A DNA stretch of 64,000 bases from Calycina herbarum (lineage: Eukaryota > Ascomycota > Leotiomycetes > Helotiales > Pezizellaceae), in NCBI GenBank assembly GCA_001414485.1, contig LLEY01000011.1, forward strand, positions 186,001 to 250,000, in the 5' to 3' direction. Below, in pieces: positions 11,545-22,327 of the stretch (position 1 is the stretch's first letter; every line of letters starts with the position of its first letter). A model generated the notes under the pieces. The model was not told the DNA's origin. It did no database searches and worked only from the letters and a program-made list of their open reading frames with translations. The position numbers and the translations under genes are program-made.

Positions 11545-13850
11545 CGCCTCTCTAGTAAGAGCTATATAGAGCTAGTATAGGTCTACTATAGAGCGTTTAA
11601 GTCGAGTTTAATAAGAGGACGTCTTAAACGACGTTCCTAGTAATTAATTAGAGAAGGCTATAGATAGAGAAGAAGAAGGTACTCTATATTATAAATATAT
11701 CTTATATAGATTCCTTAGATAATTATAAGTAAACTAAGTAGAAGAATAATACTATCTATATTAAGTATAGAATATAAAAGAAGAAGAATCTATAACGTGT
11801 TTCATAAGCGAGTCGCCTATATAAGCGAGTCGCTTACTTTTTCAACCTAGTGTTATTATAATATAAAATACTTAATACTATATAAAGTTATTATTACTAT
11901 AGAAGCTATCTAGTATTCTTTAGAACTTTCGCTATCTTCTATATCTAATATTTCTACCTAATAAGTATAAGAATTATACCTAGTTTTACTATAACAGCTA
12001 TAGTACCTATCTACGCGAACTCTCTTCCTAGACTCTTCACCTTATTTCTAGCTACTATTTTCCTTAGATATAATTAAATCAGCTATATTACCTACTATTA
12101 ATATCTCTTAACTCTTAATATACTTCCTCTTACGACTTTTACACTTAGTTATAGCCTTAGTTATTATATAAAGACTAGTGATTTCCTTATATATTAATAC
12201 TATATTATATACCACCCTAGTTAAGCCTTTTTCAAGTTAATTAAGAGACTAAATAATAGAACTAGGTAACGAGTCTTAATATCTTTGAATCTAATCTCAA
12301 ATAAGCGTTAATTAAGCTATTATTTTATATATGTTACTTAGTGTTTTAGGTGTCTATAGAGTGTCTTCTAGTATTATTAGTATTAGCGTATAAAGCCTTA
12401 AATCAAGCTTTAATAACATAGCTTCTAGGCTATATAAGACTAGCCTAGCCTCTTTAAAACTCGCGTAGATATTATCCTTTATAAATACTTTATAAAAAGC
12501 TACTTTAAATATAAGAAGAAAGGTTTCTTTAGTAATATAATTAATATAATTCTATACTAAGCCTAATATCTTAGCTCTATATACTCGCTTTAACAGCGAG
12601 AAGCAGACTATATTAAGCGGCTATAGTAGATACGATAAGTGTAGAGGTATATAGAGAGTAATAATATTTAAGTCTTTATAGAGTTACTAGAATTCAAGTA
12701 AGTTATAGCTTTTATAACTATTAATAATTAATAAACGATATTCTTCTACACTTTATACCTTTATATACTTATTAAAATACTTTAACTATATAACTCTAAG
12801 CTTATTATTTATCTAGCCGTTATTACTAACTTTAATTACCTAATCGTATAGTATATATATATCTTAGTACTAGGTAGAAATAAGTACTTTACCTATAAAT
12901 ATAATAAATAACAGGATTACCTATCCTATTACGTTAACTCTCTAAATAACTATAACCTACTTATAATTACCTAGCTAAACTTGCTTTCGCTTCCTACGCG
13001 TTTCTAAGCTTATAATAATAAGTTAGAACGAAATAACTCCTATTATAAAGCTACTTTCGTTAAAGTTATAAATATCTTTATCTTAAATATAATATTTCTC
13101 TTTAATAGACTATATAAGTATAAACTATAGGCTAATAACTCACAGATTCTTAGTAAAAGCTCGCTAACGATCGTATAAACAACTCTATCGAGTTTTAAGC
13201 TTAAGTATACGTTTTATAAAGTTATCTAGTAAGTTCCTATCTATAGGCTTTCTATTACGCTCTCTTAGTAGATTGTTAGCTATGTCTTATACTATATTTC
13301 TTATAGGCGAAAACTCTCGCGAATCTAACTCTAATATATATCTAACTATTACCTCCTCCTCTAGCTTTATAAGCTTTTTCGAATTAGACTAGTAATCGCG
13401 TTATAAGAGCTTTCCGGTGCGTTGATTAGAGAGAGTCTTTCGAGGAACATAGTAAATCTTTATAGCGCTTCGTTTAGTTAATAACGCGTTATTTTCGAGT
13501 TCTTAGGTTGCTAAAATAATATTAGCTTCTTAAGAAGGTAATTAAACGTTGTAGTATTAAGCTATTATGATTTAAAGGTAGTATATAGTATGCGACGAGG
13601 AAAGTAGGCGACCCGCTTATGTAGGCGACTCGCTTATGAAACACGTTAATAATTATATAGAGAGAAGAAATATAAAAGAAAGACGAAGGTAGAAAGAGAG
13701 AAACAGTTAAAAGGTTAGGAAAGTAAGATACGACGTATAGCTTTAATATTAAGACTATACTTATTATTGTATATTTTATAACTAATAGATAGATATAGAT
13801 AGCTACGAACCGTACGCCTACTCTGTAACTTATAAGCCGAGAGTTTTAGT
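11545..13850. other. AT-rich RIP-altered island around a pogo/Fot element
   Basis: CpA and TpG are scarce and TpA is abundant from about 11545 to 13850. The middle is the P1c transposon. The flanks (11545-11792 and 13649-13850) look like an older repeat that it landed in; I could not assign them. Confidence 0.6.
11795..13646 (-). mobile_element. pogo/Fot-type DNA transposon, family P1, full copy P1c (1852 bp)
   Basis: Both ends carry the P1 terminal repeat: tip ACGTGTTTC followed by two 17-bp units of the ATAAGCGAGTCGCCTAT type. TA dinucleotides flank it at 11793-11794 and 13647-13648. Its length is identical to P1b (53108-54959). The minus strand encodes a heavily RIP-mutated transposase that runs parallel to P1b: N-terminal helix-turn-helix part near the right end, DDE part in the middle, and a C-terminal Cys/His cluster near the left end. 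Frames are broken throughout. Confidence 0.85.
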
Positions 13851-14152
13851 GTTTCTTACCATAGACTGCCTCTCAATTGCTGTGCTGCAAAGACCGCAAA
13901 GACCACGCTCTCCTCTTCCTCCTCTTCCTCCTGTCACAAATGTCGGCCGGGGTTCCGTTCTCTATGGTCTTGATCTCATCATTCAATAGTCCTAACTGAA
14001 GAGTAGCACAATGTTCGAGCAATACGATCGGATATAAGGAGGTGAAGACATCAACACATTCATGTAGGACATCATGTAGGACATGTTCGAGAAGTGGATG
14101 AATGGTTCTTTGAAACTACGAGTGCAGAAGCGTTTGGCATTGGGGATTCTAG

Positions 14153-14941
14153 CTATATTCCACGGTCCCCTACCAGCGACGTATCTGCCAGTTTTTGAGC
14201 CAGGCTACTCGCCTCCTCCTGCTCCAACATTAGATACTCTTCACTGTCCTGAAAATTTGCTGCCTCAAAATCTATGAGCTTGGCTGTCTTCTCATGTATT
14301 ACGATATTAAACTTGTTCAAATCTCCATGGACGATGCCAAGAGCATGTAACTTGGTCATAACATCTTGGCAGATGTCCAGATCCTTTATGTTCGGGTGAT
14401 GGCCGCTCAGAGCTTCCATTAAGAAGCCTGTGACGCGATCTGTTGTTTCTTCATAGGCATAACCCAAGAACTTTGGGGCATGTCTGAATCCGTGCCTCTC
14501 CAGAAGACCGTAAGCCTTGATTTCGGTGTGAAGAGCTGGAAGCTCGTGCCCAAATCTTGCAATCTTCAAGAAGCATACGTCGTCGTGAAGGCGTACGAAC
14601 GATATGCGGTCGCTGATTCGGCAGACGGGGGCGAGGTCGAGGATATTGTAATACTCCGAGGGACTCAGAGGAAGTCGAGATAAGTGGTGAGGCTGGAACA
14701 TGTCCACCTGACAAGAGATGCCATGGGCCGTTTTAGTGACCGTGAGCGTATTCCACTGGCCATTCCATGCTGGGAGACTGCGTAATCGTCCGAGTATTCT
14801 TGAGCTATCAGTTCGATCGGCCGCGAGGAGAATGTCAGGGTGGAGGATAGAGACGTAAACGATGTGGCGGCCCCTTCGGATTCGATAGAGGTAGTCGCTG
14901 TCCTCCAGATCGAGGGACAAAACCTGTTCCGTGTACTCCAT
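14153..14941 (-). CDS. protein-kinase-like (Bud32/aminoglycoside-phosphotransferase fold) protein, 262 aa
   Basis: A single-exon gene of 262 residues. Kinase-fold landmarks are the likely nucleotide-binding Lys in FLKIARF (K126), the helix Glu near 140, a hinge-like FLMEAL (about 173-178), the catalytic loop HGDLNKFN at 205-212 (D207, N212) and the metal-binding IDFE at 223-226. It lacks the large C-lobe of Ser/Thr kinases, as do the small fungal kinase-like proteins that databases often mislabel 'alpha-galactosidase A precursor'. The N-terminal LSLDLEDSDYLYRIRRG is typical of that group, which supports the start at 14941. On the coding strand the ATG is preceded by an imperfect TTATTATCA-type microsatellite and CTGCAG, so an upstream exon cannot be fully excluded. 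The substrate is unknown. Its neighbour Ipi3 lies on the opposite strand. Confidence 0.8.
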   Translation of the reverse strand: MEYTEQVLSLDLEDSDYLYRIRRGRHIVYVSILHPDILLAADRTDSSRILGRLRSLPAWNGQWNTLTVTKTAHGISCQVDMFQPHHLSRLPLSPSEYYNILDLAPVCRISDRISFVRLHDDVCFLKIARFGHELPALHTEIKAYGLLERHGFRHAPKFLGYAYEETTDRVTGFLMEALSGHHPNIKDLDICQDVMTKLHALGIVHGDLNKFNIVIHEKTAKLIDFEAANFQDSEEYLMLEQEEASSLAQKLADTSLVGDRGI

Positions 14942-14945
14942 CTGC

Positions 14946-14990
14946 AGATAATGATAATAATGATAATAATGATAATAATGATAATAATGG
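14946..14990. repeat. 9-bp microsatellite (ATAATGATA)n next to the kinase-like start codon
   Basis: About four and a half units of a 9-bp motif lie immediately upstream of the minus-strand ATG at 14941, in what should be the 5' leader. A 12-bp duplication of GGTCCTACGGCG-type sequence follows at about 15013-15040. Confidence 0.85.
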
Positions 14991-15927
14991 ACCTCTGCCA
15001 GTTTGAAAAGCCGGTCCTACGGCGGGTCCTACGGCGAGAGGAAGACCATGAGGCGCGATAACCTCGACCAAGCTGCTCAGCGGTTAGCTCAACCAGACAG
15101 TCACAGGAGATGGATCTGTCCTCATACCTCATACCAAACAGCCGCAGAGCAGTGCGACGTATGCAATGGTCGGTAGGTAGTGAGTGAGTGGTGCGCGGCG
15201 CAACAGAGAAAGAGAAAGAAATCGGATGAAAGATTTCGCTGAGGGGGAATCTCCTCCTTCTCCGTCTCCTCCCTCTTCCTCTCCTCTATCTCTTCTCTCC
15301 TTATCTGCTCCTCTCTTTGTCTTTGCTGAGCCAGTCTCCTTTTTATAATAAAGTCTAGTTTATGTAAAGACTTTTAGTAGTTTATCTACTAGAAGTTATT
15401 AGTAAAGTTATAAAGCTACTTTATATAAAAACTTTAATTACTAGTAACTAGTAAATAGAATAGTATTATTTATTAATTAATTATTTCTCTTTAGTAAGCT
15501 AATAAAGAAACTTCATAATATATACGCTCTATTATCTACGCGACTTAGCTGTCGTAAGAATTTAGACGAGATCTTACGACTCTAAGAAGAGCTGAATTGC
15601 GGATCTCTTGGCGTGAGCACGGCCGGAAGCTCATCGCAAGATTTTATCGTCCCTTCGTCTGCCTCCCGCAACAATCGGAAGCCACAACACCACGACACCA
15701 CTCAGCGCAGTTCCCCGGTCTCTCCTTGCGCCTTCGAGTCTGCAGAATTGTGTGACTGTATCAGAATCTGCAGCGCGGCCATTTGACGAGTCAATTCCAC
15801 CGCGGCCCATATCTCGTCCATTTCTCCGTCCAAATTGTCGCGAAACCGCCACGAGATCGCAGCATCTGCAACCTCTTCTTCAGCTCTCCTCTTCCCGAAT
15901 TAGAATCGGAATTAGCAGCCTCCAAGT
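14991..15927. other. divergent intergenic region: CT-rich tract, AT-rich relic, Ipi3 leader
   Basis: This is the shared upstream region of the kinase-like gene (minus) and Ipi3 (plus). A pyrimidine-rich plus-strand tract runs over 15240-15330. An AT-rich RIP-like relic spans about 15345-15590 and includes a small hairpin with 8-bp arms GTCGTAAG (15551-15558) and CTTACGAC (15573-15580). The rest, 15600-15927, is the presumed 5' leader of Ipi3. I see no further gene. Confidence 0.5.
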
Positions 15928-17297
15928 ATGCTGTCGGAAGGATTCATCACTGCCATACGGGCACAACCGAAGACGGCGAATACGGCTATCGCGAAAGATG
16001 TCGGCATCTACATCCACGAGTTGCAACCTTCGCACACGATAAAGTCTTCCTTCAAGAAGAGCTCCGCCCCGGCGAACGCCCTAGTTGCCAGTACCACCCA
16101 TATATTTGCGGCCCAGGTTGATAAGGCCGTCATTCATGTGTACTCGAGAGAAAAAGGAAACCAGGAGGCCTTGATCTCTTTTCCAGAACGAATACATAGT
16201 TTGGCGCTCATAGGAGATGGGACACTGGCAATTGGCACAGCTGAGGGGCGGATGATGCTTTGGGAGGCAAGTCATATCTGCCATCGTGGATTGGACTGGC
16301 TTTGACTGACTGAAATCAGGTCTGCACTGGCCGAACAGTGTCTACACCAGCTGCCCATCTTCAGGCCGTCACCTGTATAGCTACATCGCAATCGCACATC
16401 ACCACCGGTTCTCAAGACTCCAATATACACGTCTGGTCAATACCCCGCCTGTTGTCACTGACTGCAAGCGAAACCCACGAACCTCTCAGGACCCTCTCAA
16501 ACCACAGAGCCGCAATCACTTCGCTCAGAATGGGCCTGAGCACAAACCAAACCAATATCTGTGTTTCAGCGAGCCGGGATAACACAATCATTGTCTGGAA
16601 CCACAATACTGGAGATCTCCTTCGGACCTTTTTGCTCCCGGATACACCGCTCTGTTTAACACTCGATCCGTGCCATCGGGCGGTTTACGCCGGGTTCGAA
16701 GATGGGTCACTGCAAATCATCGAACTTCTCAACGCCCAGTCTGCATTGAATCCGCTTTACGATCCAAGCTTACAGACGACACCCGTACAAGTCACCCTCA
16801 CCCCATGGACCGCTCCATCTGAATCTGGTTCTGCTTTTTGCATAGGCCTGAGTTATGATGGTACATATATTTTTTCCGGCCACGCTTCAGGAAAGATTTC
16901 CCAGTGGGATACAGGTCGTCGTGCTTTTGTTTCTGAGCTTGCCGATTTGAACGCACCTGTGACCAATCTCCTAATGTTATCCCCCTTTTCTCCCAAAAGG
17001 ATGACTAAGGTTAGCGCCGTGGTGAAGCCTAAACTTGGAGAGGTTCAATATACCTTTACCGCTCAGTTGTGTGGACCAACGGCGGCCACATCTTTTGATA
17101 GTGCTGTTCAGTCTGTGGGCTTTCCAACAGACATGCTCACCGACGCAATTTCCAGGTTTTCTGCCCCCGCTGTTCCGTCTCCGAGTGGAGATGATAAACT
17201 TCGGAAAGAGAACGAGGAATTGTGGAAAGTGGTTCATGAACAGCAGGAACTACAAAAGAAAACACTGGAAAAATATAACAAATTGAAGTCCGGTTGA
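15928..17297 (+). CDS. IPI3: WD40 protein Ipi3 (Rix1 complex, pre-60S ribosome maturation)
   Basis: Two exons, 15928-16266 and 16320-17297, give 438 residues, the usual Ipi3 size. The family works in the nucleus with Rix1/Ipi1 in ITS2 processing and late pre-60S assembly. Seen: an N-terminal LSEGFITAI segment, then WD-type blades (AIGTAEGRMMLWE, ITTGSQDSNIHVWS, CVSASRDNTIIVWN, AVYAGFEDGSLQII, IFSGHASGKISQWD) and a charged C-terminal helix (LRKENEELWKVVHEQQELQ) that looks like a coiled coil. The intron (16267-16319, 53 nt) starts GCAAGT and ends CAG; only this GC-AG pair keeps the blade in frame (LWE joined to VCTGR). Start chosen as the first ATG before conserved text. The symbol rests on overall resemblance, not on a search. 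Confidence 0.85.
16267..16319 (+). other. GC-AG intron of the Ipi3 gene
   Basis: The donor is GCAAGT instead of GTAAGT, the branch-like sequence is CTGAC/TGAC near 16306-16313, and the acceptor is ATCAG. The GT at 16271 would break the frame. Confidence 0.8.
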
Positions 17298-17881
17298 ATC
17301 ATCTGCTACATGGTTTCACAGAGTGCTTCAACTGGGTCTGTGCTATGAGGTGGATCCTCGGATGTCAATATAAGATCCGAACTGTTTCGTTTCCTACGAG
17401 CGAGAGACGCACAAAATTCGTGGGCAATGTTTCTCCTGGCATGGATATGCCCTTAAGCCTCGAGGTTCGCCACAGAACAAAATAAGGAGCTCCAATCACG
17501 ATCCGTGATGTTCGTCCTCCATGCCTGTGCGGGAGAAAAGCTTAGCCCTGCTTCCCGAGACTACTGCCATGCGCACGCAAGTCCCTTCTATGCATGGGAT
17601 TTTGAGGTCCTTTGCAAACCTGTTATGTCTCAGCAAGTCATCTACACCTTCGCTACAGACGTAATATTCGTAGAAAACAGTGCAGGACTGACTAGAAGAC
17701 CTCCAAGTCGGGACCATCTGTACTCCGTTTAGAGCCTAGCGTTTCAATACAAGCCGTTTTTCCGCGATTTCATAGCCTTAGTGAGAATTGCGCCTTTGTG
17801 AATAGGAATATATATCATTCATATCTCCACTGTCTTTGAAAATCAGATGCTCCCAGCTTAGCATCCGAAAAGAAGCTCAAA
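17298..17881. other. intergenic, Ipi3 3' end to sedolisin promoter
   Basis: Tandem genes on the plus strand. Short open frames here are below what can be supported and have no recognisable content. The 100 bp before 17882 should hold the sedolisin promoter and leader; a TATATATCA segment at about 17809-17817 is a possible TATA element. Confidence 0.4.
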
Positions 17882-19908
17882 ATGCGTGTCCAGGTCGTTG
17901 TTCAGATATTTGCTGCCCTGGTGGTGGCGGTCTCTGCATCTCCGTTTAAAACTTCGAACCATGTTGTACACGAGAGACGAATGGTACATCCACCAAGGTG
18001 GTCACAACAACATCGTCTTCATCCAGAAGCAGTATTTCCTTTGCGAATCGGTCTATCACAACAGAATCTACATCGAGCGGAGGAATTCATGCACCAGGTC
18101 GCCCACCCGGCATCAGCAAGTTATGGCAAACATTGGTCACCGCAGAAGGTAGCTGCTATGTTTGCTCCTACTCCCGAAACTGTGTTTTCAGTTAAGGCGT
18201 GGCTGTCGCAATCAGGAATCGAAGCCAGCAGGATCAAGACGTCTCCTTCAAGGAATTGGATCGAGTTTAATGCCACAGTGCTGGAGGCAGAACGATTACT
18301 ACGAGCGGAATACCACATGTACAATCACGATACGGGGCATAAGCATATTGCATGCAAGAAATACAGCATACCGCAACATTTGGTCCAACATATCGATATC
18401 ATCACACCAACAGTCGATTTTGATAAGAAAGTTGGTCAACCAAGGCATCTCGAGAAGGACGATAAACTTCCTCCTCCGCTACAACTTATGAACAAGAGAC
18501 ATCTCGCCAAGAGGGAACTCGGGAAAGGAATTGTTGGTCAAGCAGATGATGCTTCGAATCCCAAGCAAGGAGCTGCAGTTCTCAACGCCCTAATGACCTT
18601 GGAAAACTGCGATTCCATGATCACCATCGCCTGTCTGCAAGCTCTTTACAACATGCCTGCCGGATCCAAAGCCGCGAACAACAATACTTTGGGTGTAGTG
18701 GAATACACACCCCAAGCCTTCCTCCAAAAGGATCTCGATATCTTCTTCAAGCAATTCTCCCCTCAACAAACGGGTTCGGCACCAGAAACTCTCCTCATCG
18801 ACGGAGCAACAGTTCAAACTATCAACCAAAGTTTCTCGCTGAATGGAGAATCTGCTCTAGATCTTCAATACGCCATGGCCCTGATATACCCACAAAAAGT
18901 CACGCTCTACCAAGTTGGAGATCTGGTTTCTGGCGCTTCGTTTAACAATTTCCTTGATGCGGTGGATGGTTCATACTGCACCTTCCAAGGAGGAGACTCT
19001 CCGGATCAGAATATTGATGGGCAATACCCTTCTACCATACCCGGCGGTTTCACAGGGCCAAAGAATTGCGGTGGTGCTTTGCAGACGAAGGTTGTGAGTA
19101 CGAGTTATGGATTTAATGAGGCGGATCTAAGTGCCAAATACACACAACGACAATGTAATGAGTATATGAAATTAGGTTTGCAAGGAATTACTATCCTCTA
19201 TTCGAGCGGGGATTTCGGTGTTGCGGGGAATGGAGGGGCTTGTATTGCTAGTAATGGGGCTTTTAATAATGGGTCGACTGGGACTTTCAACCCTTCCTTC
19301 CCGGGTGGTTGTCCTTGGGTATGTCCCCCTTTCCTCTCTCCTCAACTCGATACTAACGAAAAAAACAGGTAACATCAGTAGGCGCAACCCAAGTCCTCAA
19401 CGGCTCCACAGTACGAACCCCCGAAGTCGCCGCGCAGCGAGTAATCCTCTCTGGCGGCGGCTTCTCCAACGTCTTCTCCATGCCCACCTACCAAAAAGCC
19501 GCCGTAACATCCTACTTCGCAAACAACCCCATGCCCTTCGGCGCCGAGCGCTTCAACAATTCGAAAACCGTCCGCGGCTTCCCCGACGTCTCTGCAAATG
19601 GGATAAACTACGTCGTCGCAGTGAACGGCCAATTCTCCCTCGCTTTCGGAACCTCGGCCTCCGCTCCAACTTTCGGGGCCTTGATGAATATGATTAACGA
19701 GGAGCGGTTGGCGGTTAAGAAGGGACCTGTGGGATTTATCAATCCAGTGCTTTATGGATCTCCGTCGGTCATGACCGATATCAGGTTTGGGGGGAATCCG
19801 GGGTGTGGGACGAGTGGGTTTAATGCTACGACGGGGTGGGATCCTGTTACGGGGTTGGGGACGCCGAATTATCCGGAGATGCTGAAGTTGTTTATGAGTC
19901 TCCCTTGA
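17882..19908 (+). CDS. secreted sedolisin (MEROPS S53), tripeptidyl-peptidase-like serine peptidase, 658 aa
   Basis: Exons 17882-19318 and 19369-19908 are joined across a 50-nt intron (GTATGT, branch TACTAAC at 19351-19357, AACAG). Sedolisins are acid serine-carboxyl peptidases secreted by fungi to digest protein outside the cell. The layout fits: signal peptide at residues 1-19 (IFAALVVAVSA core), a pro-domain to about residue 200 (LRIGLSQQNLHRAEEFMHQV), a maturation region with basic sites (NKRHLAKREL, about 204-213), then the catalytic domain. The catalytic set is complete: E323 and D327 in GESALDLQYA, D444 in YSSGDFGVAG, and S575 in FGTSASAP. The C-terminal calcium site is present (GWDPVTGLGTPN). 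Several N-glycosylation sequons are visible. It appears intact. Tripeptidyl-peptidase versus endopeptidase activity cannot be told from the sequence. Confidence 0.92.
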
Positions 19909-20713
19909 TGGGATTGATTCTCTATTTTTTTTTTTCGCTGTGAACTTAATGTCTTGTTTTTATTAGACCCTTTTCTTGTAGAGGAACTACCTTTTAGATG
20001 GTGCATATATTGGCGCTGTTAGATTCTTAATTTGTTATAACTTATAAATTTATATACTATTTTTTTAAAATTTTATTCTCGGTACTCTTCAACCTGTCTA
20101 CGTTCCCTCAAGGGTTAGTCTCTGGATCTTTGCTCGAAACTAAACGCCCTCCCAATCCATTGCCATCATCCTACGAGAATTTCCGAATTCTCCCTCAGAA
20201 ACTCTCTCTGGACGAATGATAAAAGAATCACTTGATAGGTAGATTGTTCTCGATATTGTAACTTCCTAGAAGACCTTGCTTCGAAACTTTGCACAATTTA
20301 GATCAATAACCTAGATTATATTGTTACTTTGAAATCTGCTAAATAGTTAGAAGAAAGAGGGTACGCAAGTACTCCCTTTGATTATTCATCGTCAAGCTTC
20401 TTGGATTCTATGTTGCCAAAATCTCTCCTGTTTAATAGAAATAGGTAAAGTACAAACCAGACGAGCTCCCTGTCCAATCCAAGCTTGACGCCCTTTTCTG
20501 CTGGTAAGACAAAATCACTCAGACCTATGTGCTAGAAAGTATAGAATATTCTCATGGAGAGGTTACCATGATGCATGAAGTTAACATACTTGATTCCTCG
20601 CCCAACTCCAGTTGTTGCTGGAATATAAACATCCAAAACCATATCCAATCAATTTTTCTCGCCGCAACTCTACAATTCCAACTTCCTCCTAACCTATCCA
20701 AAAGGTACACCGC
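19909..20713. other. intergenic between convergent genes
   Basis: This joins the 3' ends of the sedolisin gene and the minus-strand ABM-like gene. It is moderately AT-rich around 20030-20080 with poly-T runs, and no supported gene was seen. Confidence 0.45.
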
Positions 20714-21412
20714 TCAATCATCCTCCTCTGAATCACCCTCCTCTAAATCTTCCAAAATCACCATCTCAACACCATCTCTCACACTCTCATATCTCCCTTC
20801 CCACCCACCCAACCATTCCCGATATTCATGCACGCTATTCCATGCACTAGCCATCAATGTCCGTGCCTTTTCAAAAATCTCTGGTTCCCCCGTTTCATCG
20901 TTCTCGAGATGAAGAGGGAAGTCTGAACGCGAGAAGGATGGGAGCATGTCGAATCTATCGACGACGCCTTGCAATCTCAGGAAATTCGTCAGGCGAGCGG
21001 GACGTGGGACGGAAAAGAGGGTCAAGACCATGATGGGGGAATCGATAGGGAGGGCAAGCATGGAGAAAGACGATGATCTGTGCAAAGGGGCGTAATGGCT
21101 TCCGGAAACAAAGTCCAGCATTCCCTCTTGTGGGCCAAGAACTTCCTCTCTCAAAGCAGCATTGTTGAGAAATGCAACATGTTGATCGATGGTAGGCCAC
21201 GTTCCAAGGATGTAGATGTCTAGTGGCTTTCTCTCGGCCTCTTCTCCCGTTTCTTCGGTTTCCTCAAGTCGGATGTAAAATTTCGAATCGGTGCGGTGGA
21301 CTTTCTCCGCCAGTAGGGTACGGACTTGCTGTAAAGCTTTGGTGATTGCTTTTCGATCGGGGGCAGTGGGCGAAGGTGGGGTGCGGAGAACTGTCAGCTC
21401 GAGGACCCCCAT
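20714..21412 (-). CDS. ABM-like (dimeric alpha/beta-barrel) hypothetical protein, 232 aa
   Basis: The preferred start is the ATG at 21412 (MGVLELTVLRTPPSPTAPD). An in-frame ATG at 21571 would add 53 low-complexity residues rich in Asn, Ser and Thr that look like leader sequence. The first half has the pattern of fungal antibiotic-biosynthesis-monooxygenase-like proteins: an LELTVLR strand, a helix (ITKALQQVRTLLAEK), FYIRLEE, YILGTWPTIDQHVAFLNN, then LGPQEGMLDF. The second half (SMLALPIDSPIMVLTLFSVP onward) may be a second barrel-like unit, followed by a helix and an acidic tail (EDLEEGDSEEDD). No active-site residue can be named and the function is unknown. No intron is needed. Confidence 0.65.
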   Translation of the reverse strand: MGVLELTVLRTPPSPTAPDRKAITKALQQVRTLLAEKVHRTDSKFYIRLEETEETGEEAERKPLDIYILGTWPTIDQHVAFLNNAALREEVLGPQEGMLDFVSGSHYAPLHRSSSFSMLALPIDSPIMVLTLFSVPRPARLTNFLRLQGVVDRFDMLPSFSRSDFPLHLENDETGEPEIFEKARTLMASAWNSVHEYREWLGGWEGRYESVRDGVEMVILEDLEEGDSEEDD

Positions 21413-22327
21413 TGTTTTGGGTCGGTTGTTTATTTGGTTGGTCTTGGTGTAGGGGGTGTTGCGTGTGGTAGCTGATGTTGAGTTTGGGGATAGTTGAAGG
21501 TAGTTAGTTGGGTTTGCGATGCACGGGGGTAGTTGGTTGTTGGAGCTTGAGTTGCTCTGGAGGGGTGGCAAAGGGATACTGTTCCAGCTTGCGAATTACT
21601 CTCTCCGGCGTTGCTTAATACGGGAAAGAGCAATCGAGGTGGATGAGGTGGGGGCTGTATCACGTGGTACATATCGTCTGGGCGTACATACTGTAGTACC
21701 AAGGGATATCTTGAATGTTATTCTTTATCAACTTAGCTTTATGTTTACCAGTATACTTCTTTAAGAAACTTACCTTGTACCGGGTTTTTTTAAATGATGA
21801 AGGAATCGTGTCATGTGATTTCACTATTAAAGATAGATGCTGGATTTCCGATCCAAACCAGAAACTTGTGAGAGCTGAATCACAGGGTAGAACGGCATCG
21901 AAAACTCCAATATAAGGATATCAAAGTTCTTCATTAAAAAAGAAAGGACATGTATTTATTGGCTTAAGCTACTATCTCCCTTGAAATGACAACCCCGAAA
22001 GGCGACATTAGAAATCCCAAAGTCCAAGTACAGATAGCTTCAAAAGCAAGTCCCTGATACCAAGTATCATACACACCAACCACTCAATCTGATGATACAT
22101 TCCTGGAAAGAGAGGAAAAAAGACAAGGCAAACTCCAAACCATTCCCATGGGCGCCATCGGCTCATCCCTCAAAAACATCGTCCGAAAAATATGCAACAT
22201 TATCATCCCCAACAGTTTTAGTGTCAAAGAATATCGTACCAAGTCCGTCCATGCGAATTTCGTCCGTAGCAACATGTTTCCCACCAACGTTGTTGATCTC
22301 CAGTACTGCAGTCCATCAACCGATCAA
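21413..22327. other. intergenic, no supported gene
   Basis: This holds the promoter and leader of the ABM-like gene (minus) and the 3' region of the 728-residue protein gene (minus). Open frames at 21519-21764 and 22084-22287 overlap nothing recognisable and are read as chance frames. Confidence 0.45.

Noticed and set aside
14665..15132. 155-codon minus-strand frame with a poly-Ile stretch
   Set aside because: The Ile run is the microsatellite at 14946-14990 read in another frame; the rest overlaps the kinase-like gene out of frame and has no domain. Joining its N-terminus to the kinase by splicing did not keep the frame at canonical donors.
20529..20912. 127-codon plus-strand frame overlapping the ABM-like gene
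   Set aside because: It is the antisense of the C-terminal part of that gene and is rich in Ser from reversed acidic codons.
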